A stretch of 64,000 bases of DNA from an uncultured Lachnospiraceae bacterium (GCA_910584585.1 CAJUBP010000012.1:1-64000); one strand, 5' to 3'. Positions 31,631-40,942 are shown, counted from the first letter of the stretch. Translations and numbers: made by a program. Notes: a model not told the origin generated them from the letters alone.

Positions 31631-33118
31631 ATGCTGTATGTAAGTACGAGAAATGACAAGGAAAAGGTAACGGCTTCCCAGGCCATTTTAAAGGGGCTGG
31701 CGGGAGACGGAGGATTGTTTGTGCCGGAGAAAATTCCCGCTTTGGATGTGCCAGTGGAGAAACTGGCGGACATGACTTATCAGGAGACGGCTTATGAGGT
31801 GATGAAGCTGTTTCTTACGGATTTTACAGAAGAAGAGTTAAAGCAGTGCATTGCGAAGGCTTACGATCAGAAATTTGATACCGAAGAGATTGCTCCTTTG
31901 AAGAAGATAGGGGATACATATTTTCTGGAATTGTTTCACGGCGCGACCATAGCGTTTAAGGATATGGCCCTTTCTATTTTGCCTCACCTGATGATTACTG
32001 CGGCGGGAAAGAATCAGGTTAAGAATGATATTGTGATCTTAACGGCCACCTCCGGAGACACCGGGAAAGCTGCCCTGGCCGGCTTTGCGGATGTGAAGGG
32101 CACGAAAATTATTGTCTTTTATCCCAAAGACGGCGTAAGTCCCATCCAACAGAAGCAGATGGTGACCCAGCAGGGGGAAAATACTTTTGTGGTGGGGATT
32201 CACGGGAATTTTGACCAGGCGCAGACAGGCGTGAAGCAGATGTTTTCGGATCAAGAACTGGGAAAAGCCATGGAGGAGGCAGGATACCAGTTTTCTTCCG
32301 CCAATTCCATCAATATCGGACGGCTGGTTCCCCAAATTGTTTATTACGTATACGCCTATGCTAAAATGGTGCGGTCCGGGGAGATTCAAACAGGAGAGCG
32401 TATCAATGTAACCGTTCCCACAGGGAATTTCGGCAATATTCTGGCTGCCTTTTACGCCAAGAACATGGGCCTTCCCATTGGAAAATTGATTTGCGCTTCC
32501 AATGAGAATAAGGTGCTGTATGATTTTTTCGCTACCGGCTCTTACGACAGGAACCGTGAATTTGTGCTGACTTCCTCTCCCTCTATGGATATTTTGATTT
32601 CCAGCAATCTGGAGCGTCTGATTTACCGCATTGCCGGAAATGATCCGGAGAAAAACCGGGAACTGATGAAGTCGCTGCAGGAACAGGGCAGATATGAGAT
32701 TACAGACGAAATGCGGGGACAGCTTTCAGAATTTTATGGAAATTATGCCGGCGAGGATGAGACATCAGCTATGATCCGGGAGACTTACCAGGAATCGGGG
32801 TATATTCTGGATCCCCATACAGCAGTAGCGGCTGCAGTTTATGAGAAATACAGGAAAGAGACAAAAGATGAGACAAAGACGGTTATCGCCTCTACCGCCA
32901 GCCCCTATAAGTTTACCAGAAGCGTAATGACTGCCATTGACGGGAAATATGACAGCAGAGCGGATTTTGAACTGGTGGATGAACTGGAGGCATTGTCCGG
33001 CGTGAAAGTGCCGAAAGCCATTGATGAGATCCGCACTGCGCCGGTGCGTCATCAGACGGTATGTGAAGTGGATAAGATGCAGGCAGTTGTAAAAGAGTTT
33101 TTACATATGCAGGGATAA
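31631..33118 (+). CDS. thrC: Threonine synthase
   Basis: This 495-residue PLP enzyme converts O-phosphohomoserine to threonine. It has the long, class II form (N-terminal YVSTRNDKEKVTASQAILKGL). The PLP lysine lies in ATIAFKDMAL, and SGDTGKAAL and VPTGNFGN bind the cofactor phosphate. The start MLYVSTRN follows an AAAGGATGG site; an upstream in-frame ATG is not supported. Length matches the family. Its leader suggests RNA-level control. Confidence 0.95.
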   Translation: MLYVSTRNDKEKVTASQAILKGLAGDGGLFVPEKIPALDVPVEKLADMTYQETAYEVMKLFLTDFTEEELKQCIAKAYDQKFDTEEIAPLKKIGDTYFLELFHGATIAFKDMALSILPHLMITAAGKNQVKNDIVILTATSGDTGKAALAGFADVKGTKIIVFYPKDGVSPIQQKQMVTQQGENTFVVGIHGNFDQAQTGVKQMFSDQELGKAMEEAGYQFSSANSINIGRLVPQIVYYVYAYAKMVRSGEIQTGERINVTVPTGNFGNILAAFYAKNMGLPIGKLICASNENKVLYDFFATGSYDRNREFVLTSSPSMDILISSNLERLIYRIAGNDPEKNRELMKSLQEQGRYEITDEMRGQLSEFYGNYAGEDETSAMIRETYQESGYILDPHTAVAAAVYEKYRKETKDETKTVIASTASPYKFTRSVMTAIDGKYDSRADFELVDELEALSGVKVPKAIDEIRTAPVRHQTVCEVDKMQAVVKEFLHMQG

Positions 33119-33171
33119 ACACTGTTTGTATCAGGACAAAGAATGCCCGTTTTCAGCAGTTTTGACGGAAT

Positions 33172-33209
33172 AAAAAAAGCAGGTTCTCTGAGAGTGGAAC
33201 CTGCTTTTT
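33172..33209. terminator. Bidirectional terminator between thrC and the CheX-like gene
   Basis: AAAAAGCAGGTTC pairs with GAACCTGCTTTTT: a clean stem with A- and T-runs on both sides, serving the two convergent transcripts. Confidence 0.9.
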
Positions 33210-33250
33210 AATGCCATGGGCAGTCTCTTTCAAGCGTGTGTAAAAAGGCT

Positions 33251-34141
33251 CTAGGAAGAAGTGACTGAAAAAATAAAGTTCACCGTTCCGAAAGAGTAGA
33301 TCACAGGCAGCAGATAGCAGGGGGCTTCTGTTGCCAATACGGTATTTTCATGACATGCAGGCGGCTGCAGATGCAGTTCCAGCGAGAAGTCATTAGACAT
33401 ATTGACGGAGTACAGGCCGTTGTGCAGATTCAGAAAATCTTCCATGGAAGCGCTGACATATTCGTCAAATTCCTCGAATTCATCGTCTACATATCTGCCG
33501 GCAAAAGCAATTGCGGTTTCAGAATCCATATCCAGCGCGGACAGGAAAGAAAAAGTGCCGTCAACCATCTGAGATACACAGTAATTTGTAGGAACCTCCG
33601 GTAAAGTCATAATGTTTAAAGGCGTAAAGTCCTCTCCGATGAAGCGTACCAGATTGTTAAAAAGGAGCGTAATGTAGGCAATTATATTCTGCGTATCCTG
33701 CAGATCATCCGGAAGGTACAGATCGGCCAGCAGTTTATCCACCATGGTTTTCTGTTCTTCCATCATATCCAGTTCATAAATCTCATATTCAGATTTATAT
33801 TCCGTAATTAAATTCTCCAGTTCAATATGGGTTACTATTTTCTGATCCACCAGAATCTGTCCCAGCAGCATATAGTTGGGAAGCTGTAAGGTCAGAAGTT
33901 TGTCCACTTGCTCAGTAGTGAGATAACCCAGTTCCACGGCAAGTTCGCCGAATCGTTTGTCATAGTGGGTCTGCGTAATATAAACATCCGCGACTTCACT
34001 TGCCGACATGTAGCCGGAATGGATTGCCAGAGTACCGAATTTTTTGTGGGCAGAAGATTGAATCTTCAAAGCCTCAATCAGCTGTTCAGGGGTAATCACC
34101 CCTTTATTAAGCAAAAAATTACCGAAAAACTGCGTATGCAT
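33251..34141 (-). CDS. MshEN-like repeat protein with CheX-like phosphatase domain
   Basis: This 296-residue cytoplasmic protein has two parts. The N-terminal ~130 residues are three repeats of a helical motif (FGxLL...G-[VI]-[IL]-T-x-x-[QE]-L) like the MshEN/GspE N-domain, some of which bind cyclic-di-GMP. Residues ~165-296 resemble CheX, the response-regulator phosphatase. The CheX active-site pattern E-x-x-N may be represented by the EDFLN...HNG segment, slightly shifted. It is encoded 5 bases after the CheY-like gene, so the partnership is strong. This is probably a signalling module that dephosphorylates the receiver; its input is unknown. Confidence 0.6.
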   Translation of the reverse strand: MHTQFFGNFLLNKGVITPEQLIEALKIQSSAHKKFGTLAIHSGYMSASEVADVYITQTHYDKRFGELAVELGYLTTEQVDKLLTLQLPNYMLLGQILVDQKIVTHIELENLITEYKSEYEIYELDMMEEQKTMVDKLLADLYLPDDLQDTQNIIAYITLLFNNLVRFIGEDFTPLNIMTLPEVPTNYCVSQMVDGTFSFLSALDMDSETAIAFAGRYVDDEFEEFDEYVSASMEDFLNLHNGLYSVNMSNDFSLELHLQPPACHENTVLATEAPCYLLPVIYSFGTVNFIFSVTSS

Positions 34142-34146
34142 AACTC

Positions 34147-34518
34147 TTATCTCCCTTCAAAACGCCCTTTTAAGATTTCTGCAATAGCAGAAGAAGAGAA
34201 AGGCTTCTGTACAAAATCGCGTGCGCCTTCTAAAATTGCATTTTTCAATTGCGTCTGTGTGCCGACAGAAGATACGACAACGATATAAGCTTTCGGGTCA
34301 AAGCCGCGGATGTCACGGATTGCTTCTACGCCGTCCTTAACCGGCATGACAATGTCCAGGAAAGAAAGATCCGGCTGATGTTCTTTGTAGAGATCAAAAG
34401 CTTCTTGTCCGTTGGATGCTTCTATAAAATTGTCATAGCCACTTTTTTTGATGATGTCCTTTAACTGTTTTCTTGCCAGAACAGAATCATCGCAGATTAA
34501 TATTTTTACATTTTCCAT
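34147..34518 (-). CDS. CheY-like single-domain response regulator
   Basis: This 123-residue receiver domain has the acidic pocket DD (residues 10-11), the phospho-acceptor Asp in FLDIVMPVKDG (about residue 56), a Ser in VVSS and the conserved Lys in QKPFSS. There is no output domain. It precedes the CheX-like gene on the same transcript. No histidine kinase or chemotaxis operon lies nearby, so the kinase is encoded elsewhere. Its ribosome binding site GGAGCG lies upstream of ATG 34518. Confidence 0.93.
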   Translation of the reverse strand: MENVKILICDDSVLARKQLKDIIKKSGYDNFIEASNGQEAFDLYKEHQPDLSFLDIVMPVKDGVEAIRDIRGFDPKAYIVVVSSVGTQTQLKNAILEGARDFVQKPFSSSAIAEILKGRFEGR

Positions 34519-34661
34519 TCGAATCGCTCCTTGCTGATTGATTTAGATATTTTAATTTTACACTATGTGGTTGGAAGTTTCAATCTTTTCTTTTATATAA
34601 ATACCATTTGTAATGCTTTTCGACAACGTATTTTATAATTTTGGAATAGAAAATCCGGGAA

Positions 34662-36038
34662 TCACCGCTGATCCATAGGAATATAGTCCTTATGCTCCTG
34701 AACGTTCTTGTAAGCAGGGCGCATAATTTTGCCGTTATAGCTTAATTCTTCCAGACGGTGGGCGCTCCAGCCGGAAATTCTCGCGATGGCAAAAATAGGC
34801 GTGTAAAGCTCTAAGGGAAGATTCAGCATGCTGTAAGCAAATCCTGAGAAAAAGTCTACGTTGGGGCTTACGCCTTTGTAAATCTTACGCTCTTTTGCAA
34901 TAATCTGCGGCGCCAGCCGTTCCACAGTGGAATAGAGCGCAAATTCTTCCTCCCGCCCCTTTTCTTTGGAAAGGCGCTCCACAAAAGAGCGGAAGAGCTC
35001 TGCTCTTGGGTCGGAGAGAGAATATACCGCATGGCCCATCCCATAGATAAGGCCGGCCTTATCAAAAGCTTCCTTGTGAAGTAGGGCGGTCAGGTAAGCG
35101 CTGATTTCCTCTTCGTCCTTCCAGTCGCTGAGATGCTGTTTCATATCTTCGAACATTCTTACTACTTTAATATTGGCGCCACCGTGTTTCGGGCCTTTCA
35201 GGGAACCCAAAGACGCAGCTATGGCAGAATAAGTGTCTGTTCCGGACGAAGATACCAGATGAGTGGTAAAGGTGGAATTATTCCCGCCGCCGTGTTCCAT
35301 ATGCAGAATCAATGAAATATCCAGAAGCTTCGCCTCCAGCGGCGTGTATTGGCTGTCCGGGCGCAGAATATGTAAAATGGTCTCTGCAGTGGAAAGTTCA
35401 TCTCCCGGCGTATGAATGAAAAGGCTGGCGCCGTCGTGGTAATGGCGGTACGCCTGATATCCGTAAACGGAAAGAAGCGGGAACAGGCTGATTAAAGTCA
35501 GGCACTGGCGCAGTACATTGGGGATGGAAATGTCGTCTGCCCGGTCGTCGTAAGAATACAGGGTGAGAACGCTTCTGGCCAATGTGTTCATCATATCCTG
35601 GCTGGGAGCCTTCATAATGAAATCTCTCACAAAGCTTGTAGGCAGAGAGCGGTATTTGGCAAGCTGTCCCCGGAAAAAATCCAGTTCTTCCCGGTTGGGA
35701 AGCTTCCCGAACAGCAGCAGATAGGTGCTTTCCTCGAAGCCGAAGTGGGAATTGTCAGAAAGCCCGCTGATAATATCCTTCACATTATAACCCCGGTAAT
35801 ACAGTTCTCCGGGCGCGGGGACTAATTCTCCGTTTACCAGTTTGGTGGAGCAGACATCAGAAATTTCTGTCAGCCCTACCAGAACGCCCTTTCCGTTCAG
35901 GTCACGCAATCCTCTTTTGACATCGTATTCTTCAAACAGATTCGGATTGATCGTGGCGGCCCGCTGGTTTAATTCAGCCAGGCGGGTAATTTCAGGCGTA
36001 ATTTCACAGTAGTAGTTTGTATTCATGTTTGAGTTCAT
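34662..36038 (-). CDS. gltA: Citrate synthase
   Basis: This 458-residue enzyme condenses acetyl-CoA and oxaloacetate. The catalytic triad is visible: a His in HMEHGGGNNSTF, a His in GMGHAVY and an Asp in the PNVDFFSG segment. The motif LGSLKGPKHGGAN is typical. It belongs to the larger clostridial form, with an extra ~70 N-terminal residues relative to the archaeal type. The start follows GGGGGAA. It is divergently placed from pckA, 540 bases away. Its role is probably glutamate supply, with PEPCK providing oxaloacetate. Methylcitrate synthase activity cannot be excluded. Confidence 0.92.
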   Translation of the reverse strand: MNSNMNTNYYCEITPEITRLAELNQRAATINPNLFEEYDVKRGLRDLNGKGVLVGLTEISDVCSTKLVNGELVPAPGELYYRGYNVKDIISGLSDNSHFGFEESTYLLLFGKLPNREELDFFRGQLAKYRSLPTSFVRDFIMKAPSQDMMNTLARSVLTLYSYDDRADDISIPNVLRQCLTLISLFPLLSVYGYQAYRHYHDGASLFIHTPGDELSTAETILHILRPDSQYTPLEAKLLDISLILHMEHGGGNNSTFTTHLVSSSGTDTYSAIAASLGSLKGPKHGGANIKVVRMFEDMKQHLSDWKDEEEISAYLTALLHKEAFDKAGLIYGMGHAVYSLSDPRAELFRSFVERLSKEKGREEEFALYSTVERLAPQIIAKERKIYKGVSPNVDFFSGFAYSMLNLPLELYTPIFAIARISGWSAHRLEELSYNGKIMRPAYKNVQEHKDYIPMDQR

Positions 36039-36299
36039 AAATTCCCCCTTTGAATCTATTATTAAATTAGTAACCGGCCATTATATTCAGCCTATTGTTA
36101 GACAGGCCCATGGTCATTCTTGTTATAAAAACCCACAATATTGAATTATCATACCATACTTTTTGATTTCGATACAAGAAAAAGATCTTGTTTTTACGAA
36201 AAATTCATACTTTATTTAAAAAAATTATATAATTTTTGAGGATTTTTTCATAGATTTTTCACGAAAAATAGTTTAGAATAATGGAGTAGCCAGAGTCCT

Positions 36300-36461
36300 A
36301 GAACGTGTCTTAAAATTGCTTTCCGCAAGATGTCGTCCCAATTTACATCAGATTTTATGCTGAATTTCGAAGGTGTAGTGGGCTGCATTGACTAAATTCA
36401 GCATGAAATCTGGCGTGAAGTGGGGCGGCAGATTGCGGGAATGAATTTTAAGACACGCTCT
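36300..36461. mobile_element. Palindromic MITE-like element, family B copy 2
   Basis: Left arm AGAACGTGTCTTAAAATTGC and right arm (reverse complement) AGAGCGTGTCTTAAAATTCA, with inner CAGATTT.ATGCTGAATT and AATTCAGCAT.AAATCTG arms, give a nearly full-length palindrome of 162 bases. Its ends match those of 23203-23408, in inverted orientation. It lies in the 36039-36576 gap, upstream of the pckA promoter; the rest of the gap (36062-36299) is AT-rich and shows nothing clear besides the gltA promoter region. Confidence 0.72.
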
Positions 36462-36505
36462 AAGCTGAACTGTTTCAATTTTTTACATAGAAAGACAAAA
36501 AAAGA

Positions 36506-36534
36506 TTGACAAATTAATAACAAAAGGCTATGCT
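36506..36534 (+). promoter_or_regulatory. Promoter of pckA
   Basis: TTGACA (36506-36511), 17 bases, then TATGCT (36529-36534). Downstream is AAGGAGG. Confidence 0.65.
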
Positions 36535-36576
36535 ATATGGTAGAGAACTTTAAAATTTTAAGGAGGAAGATAAACA

Positions 36577-38256
36577 ATGGCAACAAAGGCGTATTATCCA
36601 AGAACAGAGATTGGGCCGAACAAAGTTGGTTTTGCAAAGACCCGCTCTATAATTGAAGCTGCATTCTACGGCAACAATGTGGTGAAGGTGAACACCCTGA
36701 AGGAAGCTTATGAACTTGCTAAGAATTCTCCGGGAACTGTTGTGACAGACATGCCTGTATACAGAGGAGAAGAGTTCGGATTAGAGCCGGACGCGAAAGT
36801 ACTGCTGTTCAACGACGGTTCCATTACAGGACGTTATGCTCCTGCAAGAAGAATTACCGGCAAACCGGGCGTGAATACCACAGAGCTGGATAAGATTTTG
36901 ATGGACGCAGTTTATGATACCAGATGGAAGACCATGTACCATGCAGAAGTATTTATCGGCCTTGATCCGGAATTTATGGTGAAAGCCCATCTGTTAATTC
37001 CGGAAGGAGAAGAGAACCTCCTTTATTCCTGGATGCTGAACTTCCAGTATATGTCTGACAATTATGTGAAGATGTATAAATCATCCAAAATGTATGAGAA
37101 TGAGCCGGATATCTATATCTTCTCAGATCCTCAGTGGGTTGGCACAGACAAGACAGATATCTCAGATCCCAACTGCCTGTGCTATTTCAACACAGATACC
37201 AACTGCGCGGGAATTCTCGGCATGAGATATTTCGGAGAGCACAAGAAGGGCACATTGACCCTGGCATGGGCTTTGGCCAACAGAAACGGCTATGCTTCCT
37301 GCCACGGCGGACAGAAAGAGTACACCTTAGAAGACGGCTCCAAATATGTTGCAGCAGTATTCGGGTTATCCGGATCCGGCAAGTCAACCCTTACACACGC
37401 AAAGCACAACAACAAATATCCGTCTATCAAGGTGCTTCATGACGACGCGTTTATCATCAATGCGGATACCTGCGCTTCCGTAGCATTGGAGCCCACTTAT
37501 TTTGATAAGACAGCAGATTATCCTACCGGATGCGAAGATAACAAGTTCCTGCTGACTGCTCAGAACTGTTCCGCAACTTTGGATGAAGACGGCAAAGTGG
37601 TTCTGGTGACAGAAGATGTGCGTAACGGAAACGGACGCGCCATTAAGTCCAAATTATGGTCTCCCAACCGTGTGGACAAGATTGAAGCTCCGGTGAATGC
37701 TATTTTCTGGATTATGAAAGATCCTACCATTCCGCCGGTAGTAAAATTAAAGGGAGCTTCCCTTGCTTCCGTTATGGGCGCAACCCTGGCGACCAAGCGT
37801 TCTACCGCAGAGCGTCTTGCGGCCGGCGTAGATCCCAATGCGCTGGTAGTAGAGCCTTACGCAAACCCATTCAGAACTTATCCGCTGGTAAATGACTATG
37901 AGAAGTTCAAATCACTGGTAGAAACCAAGAATGTAGACTGCTATATCATCAACACCGGTGAATTTATGGGCAAGAAGGTTCAGCCGAAGGATACCTTGGG
38001 CGTACTGGAAGCTATCGTTGAGAAGAAAGCGGACTTCAAGCCATGGGGCCCCTTCTCCGATATTGAGATCTTTGAGTGGGAAGGATTTGTTCCGGATCTG
38101 TCTGACAAAGAGTACGTAGAGCAGTTAAAAGCGCGTATGCAGGACAGACTGAACTATGTGACAAATCTGGACGAGGCAGAAGGCGGATTCAACAAGCTGC
38201 CCGAAGACGCTGCCGCAGCGATTAAGAAAGTTGTGGATGAGGCGAATACATTATAA
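36577..38256 (+). CDS. pckA: Phosphoenolpyruvate carboxykinase (ATP)
   Basis: This 559-residue protein has the ATP-PEPCK P-loop GLSGSGKST near residues 263-271. The metal/oxaloacetate motifs HDDAF and the substrate region SCHGGQKEYTLEDG are present, and GATLATKRSTAERL follows. It interconverts oxaloacetate and PEP with ATP/ADP; in gut anaerobes it often runs in the carboxylating direction and conserves ATP (established for the family, inferred here). AAGGAGG precedes the ATG by 9 bases. It is monocistronic, with a terminator-like hairpin after it. Confidence 0.93.
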   Translation: MATKAYYPRTEIGPNKVGFAKTRSIIEAAFYGNNVVKVNTLKEAYELAKNSPGTVVTDMPVYRGEEFGLEPDAKVLLFNDGSITGRYAPARRITGKPGVNTTELDKILMDAVYDTRWKTMYHAEVFIGLDPEFMVKAHLLIPEGEENLLYSWMLNFQYMSDNYVKMYKSSKMYENEPDIYIFSDPQWVGTDKTDISDPNCLCYFNTDTNCAGILGMRYFGEHKKGTLTLAWALANRNGYASCHGGQKEYTLEDGSKYVAAVFGLSGSGKSTLTHAKHNNKYPSIKVLHDDAFIINADTCASVALEPTYFDKTADYPTGCEDNKFLLTAQNCSATLDEDGKVVLVTEDVRNGNGRAIKSKLWSPNRVDKIEAPVNAIFWIMKDPTIPPVVKLKGASLASVMGATLATKRSTAERLAAGVDPNALVVEPYANPFRTYPLVNDYEKFKSLVETKNVDCYIINTGEFMGKKVQPKDTLGVLEAIVEKKADFKPWGPFSDIEIFEWEGFVPDLSDKEYVEQLKARMQDRLNYVTNLDEAEGGFNKLPEDAAAAIKKVVDEANTL

Positions 38257-38274
38257 TCTAAGAGGTTTTTATAG

Positions 38275-38306
38275 CTCCCACAGGATACATCAGTATCCTG
38301 TGGGAG
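38275..38306 (+). terminator. Perfect hairpin after pckA
   Basis: CTCCCACAGGATA pairs exactly with TATCCTGTGGGAG. The downstream tract AATGTGT is not T-rich, so it may serve as mRNA 3'-end protection as well as termination. Confidence 0.6.
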
Positions 38307-38390
38307 AATGTGTATTGGAAGAAATGTATTGAAATTGTAAAGAATTCCTTTACAAAATGTATTAGTAATGAGATAGTTGGAGAAATGAGC

Positions 38391-40643
38391 ATGAAAAAAA
38401 ATAAGATTTTAATTTCAGCAATGTGCTGTCTGCTGCTGGCGGTTTCACTGTTTACTTTTCAAAAGAGTGAAGTTCAGGCGGCAGGAAATTATACATTGCA
38501 GGTAAACAAAGGGACAAATGTAGTAACTGTATTCCGAAGCGACGGCACGCCGGAGCGGGCATTTGTTTGTTCCGTGGGAAGCGCTACGCCCATCGGAACC
38601 TTCTATACGCCCAACAAATACAGATGGCATGAATTGGACGGCCCTTCTTACGGACAATACTGCACCCGTATTGTTGCAGGCTATCTGTTTCATTCCGTAT
38701 GGTATTACCGGAATGGAGATTTGGCTTCCCAGTCTTACGTACAGTACAATAAACTGGGCACGACAGCTTCCCACGGATGTGTCCGCCTGACAGTGGCAGA
38801 CGCCAAGTGGATTTATGACAACTGTCCTCTGGGAACAAAAGTTACGGTAATGTATGGTTCCTCAGCCAATGATCCCCTGGGAAAACCGGCGGCAATTAAA
38901 GTTCCCAATGTGAGAGAGGGCTGGGATCCGACGGACCCCAATCCGGCCAATCCATACAGTGCGGCAATGCCCTCCATTGATACCAGCGGAGCTTCTCAGA
39001 CCGTTTCCTACGGAAGCGATTTCAATCCTCTCACTGGAATTACAGCCAAAGATTCCCTTGGAAATGATATCAGCGGGAAACTGGCTTATGCCGGAAGCGT
39101 GAATACCAGTCAGCTGGGAGATTACAGGATTACATACCGCGTCACAGACGCATTGAACAGAACTGCCTACGCAGATAAGACATATACAGTGGCGGATACC
39201 GGGAAAGCCGAGATTACCGGCGTCAAGAAGAGTCTGAAAAAGGAATATAATTCCACGCTTAAATTAAAAAAGAATGTAAAGGCTAAGACTGTGACGGGCA
39301 AGAGCCTGACGAAACAGATCACGATTAAGATTATTTCTCCCGGAAGCAAGAAGGAGAAAACATACAAGAAGAGCACATTGAAGCTTAAAAAGCTTGGCAC
39401 TTACAAGATCAATTACTATGTGACCAATCCGGCCAACGGCCTGGTGACCAAAGCCACCTGCAAGGTGAAGGTAAGTGATACCAAGAAGCCTAAGTTCAGC
39501 GGCGTTGCTGCTTCGAAGACTGTGGAATACAACAGCACTCTGAATCTGAAATCAGGCGTGAAGGCCAAACTGGTATCCGGCAAGAATATGACCTCCAAGA
39601 TAACCGTGAAGGTTCAGGCGCCCAATCAGACAAAGTTAAAGAAATTAAGCAGCAGCAAGATCAAGAGTTATAAATTTACAAAGATCGGCACTTATAAAGT
39701 AGAATATTCTGTGGCAAATCCGAATAACAAGAAAGCGGTTGCAAAGAAAACAACGAATATTACAGTAAGTGATAAGAAAGCGCCTGTGATTGCAGGAGCA
39801 GTGGATCAGACGGTGGCCTTTGGAGCGAAACTGAATCTGAGAACCGGAATTACCGCCAAACTGGTATCTGGTACGAATGTAACTGCCAATGTGAAAGTTA
39901 CTGTGAAGACTCCGGCCAATGTATCCAGTGAGTTTACCGGAACAGAGTATACCTTTACCCAGGCGGGCATTTATACCATTGAATATTCCGTGGCTAATCC
40001 GGCTAATCCGAAGGCAGTGGCACAGGCAAGCCGGAAGATTACCGTGAATGCGGATACCCGCAAGCCGGTGATTACCATTGACAGCAGTAAGGCGAATACA
40101 GCAGTAACCGGAACGCCTTATGATGTTTACGCAGGCGTGAAGGCATCCCTGGATCAGGATCTTACCAGCGCGATTACCGCAAAGGTTACAAATGCCAATA
40201 ATCAGGAAATCGCTGTAACGAACAAGATGGTGACCTTTACAGAAGCAGGCATTTACACCATTACTTATACCGTAAAGAATCCCAATAACCCGGCGGTTGC
40301 CGAGACAAAGACCTTTACGGTGACAGTAAGCGCTCAGAATACTACTCCGGATAACGCGCCGGCTGCTCAGTCCGCGCCGGAGTTTATGAGCCCGCAGCAG
40401 GCGCCGGCTGAAGCTGCGCAGGATGAAGTTCAGCCCAGCGAACCGGCTGAGGATAAGGCTCAGCCAGAAGTTCCAGCAGAGGATGGGACTCAGCCTGAGA
40501 CTCCAGCAGAGGATGAGGCTCAGCCGGAGGTTCCAGCAGAGGATGAGGCTCAGCCTGAAGTTCAGGAAGAGAATGAGGTTCAGCAGGAAGCGCCGGCAGA
40601 AGAGCATGTTTCACCTGAGATTTCAGAAGAAGATGAGCCTTAG
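38391..40643 (+). CDS. Secreted L,D-transpeptidase with Ig-like repeats
   Basis: This 750-residue protein starts with a signal peptide (cleavage near EVQAAG, residue ~31). A YkuD L,D-transpeptidase domain follows (residues ~33-155). The active site is H101, then H128-G-Cys130-V-R (ASHGCVRL). Next are five bacterial Ig-like (DUF5011/HYR-like) repeats of ~90 residues, each with a segment like GxYTIEYSVANPxNPKA. The C-terminal ~110 residues are a Pro/Glu/Ala/Gln tail with 11-residue PAEDEAQPEV repeats. There is no LPXTG anchor. It probably cross-links peptidoglycan and extends across the wall. TTGGAG supports the start; the upstream in-frame ATG is not used. Confidence 0.88.
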   Translation: MKKNKILISAMCCLLLAVSLFTFQKSEVQAAGNYTLQVNKGTNVVTVFRSDGTPERAFVCSVGSATPIGTFYTPNKYRWHELDGPSYGQYCTRIVAGYLFHSVWYYRNGDLASQSYVQYNKLGTTASHGCVRLTVADAKWIYDNCPLGTKVTVMYGSSANDPLGKPAAIKVPNVREGWDPTDPNPANPYSAAMPSIDTSGASQTVSYGSDFNPLTGITAKDSLGNDISGKLAYAGSVNTSQLGDYRITYRVTDALNRTAYADKTYTVADTGKAEITGVKKSLKKEYNSTLKLKKNVKAKTVTGKSLTKQITIKIISPGSKKEKTYKKSTLKLKKLGTYKINYYVTNPANGLVTKATCKVKVSDTKKPKFSGVAASKTVEYNSTLNLKSGVKAKLVSGKNMTSKITVKVQAPNQTKLKKLSSSKIKSYKFTKIGTYKVEYSVANPNNKKAVAKKTTNITVSDKKAPVIAGAVDQTVAFGAKLNLRTGITAKLVSGTNVTANVKVTVKTPANVSSEFTGTEYTFTQAGIYTIEYSVANPANPKAVAQASRKITVNADTRKPVITIDSSKANTAVTGTPYDVYAGVKASLDQDLTSAITAKVTNANNQEIAVTNKMVTFTEAGIYTITYTVKNPNNPAVAETKTFTVTVSAQNTTPDNAPAAQSAPEFMSPQQAPAEAAQDEVQPSEPAEDKAQPEVPAEDGTQPETPAEDEAQPEVPAEDEAQPEVQEENEVQQEAPAEEHVSPEISEEDEP
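40432..40611 (+). repeat. Degenerate 33-bp coding tandem repeat
   Basis: The unit CCAGCAGAGGATGAGGCTCA with its flank (about 33 bases, 11 codons) repeats five to six times in the 3' part of the L,D-transpeptidase gene. Changes are mostly third-position or conservative, as in slippage-prone surface-protein tails. Confidence 0.7.
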
Positions 40644-40706
40644 CCAAAGGTTCCGGCAGGTTCATCCCTGCATTGAAAACTGTAATAAATTTACTTTAAT
40701 TTTTAG

Positions 40707-40735
40707 TTGATAATCAGGACATAATAAGGTATAAT
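40707..40735 (+). promoter_or_regulatory. Promoter of 6S RNA
   Basis: TTGATA (40707-40712), 17 bases, TATAAT (40730-40735). The expected start is at about 40742. A second TATAAT lies at 40753, inside the RNA. Confidence 0.7.
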
Positions 40736-40741
40736 CATTTA

Positions 40742-40942
40742 TAGGCTAGAAAGTATAATCCTGGGGTGTTCGATACCCTGCTATTTTGAACCTACATTTA
40801 CTTTTATGGGATTCCTACATTGCCGATTGGATGTCAGGCCGTCATAACGCAGCGGAAGGCAGAAGAGAGGTTGCGGTCACCCACCTGGCTTAGGCTAGGA
40901 GTCAAAATTGCAGGAAACGGCATTTTGGGTGTACTTTCCAGA
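40742..40942 (+). ncRNA. ssrS: 6S RNA
   Basis: This ~200-nt RNA shows the Firmicutes 6S features I recognise. A closing stem pairs GAAAGTATAATCC (40749-40761) with GGGTGTACTTTC (40927-40938). Inside are CCTGGGGTGTTCG, a large bubble-like region and the GTCACCCACCTGG plus AGGAGTCAAAATTGCAGGAAACGG block. 6S RNA mimics an open promoter and sequesters sigma-70-type RNA polymerase in slow growth. It fills most of the 40644-41152 gap. The call rests on remembered consensus, not on a covariance search. Confidence 0.82.

Noticed and set aside
36062..36299. tRNA or small RNA in the gltA-pckA gap
   Set aside because: I found no cloverleaf pattern or clear hairpin with terminator outside the palindromic element.
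39645..40607. 320-codon open frame antisense to the L,D-transpeptidase
   Set aside because: It is an artefact of repetitive coding DNA on the other strand, a Cys/Leu/Arg-rich low-complexity product.
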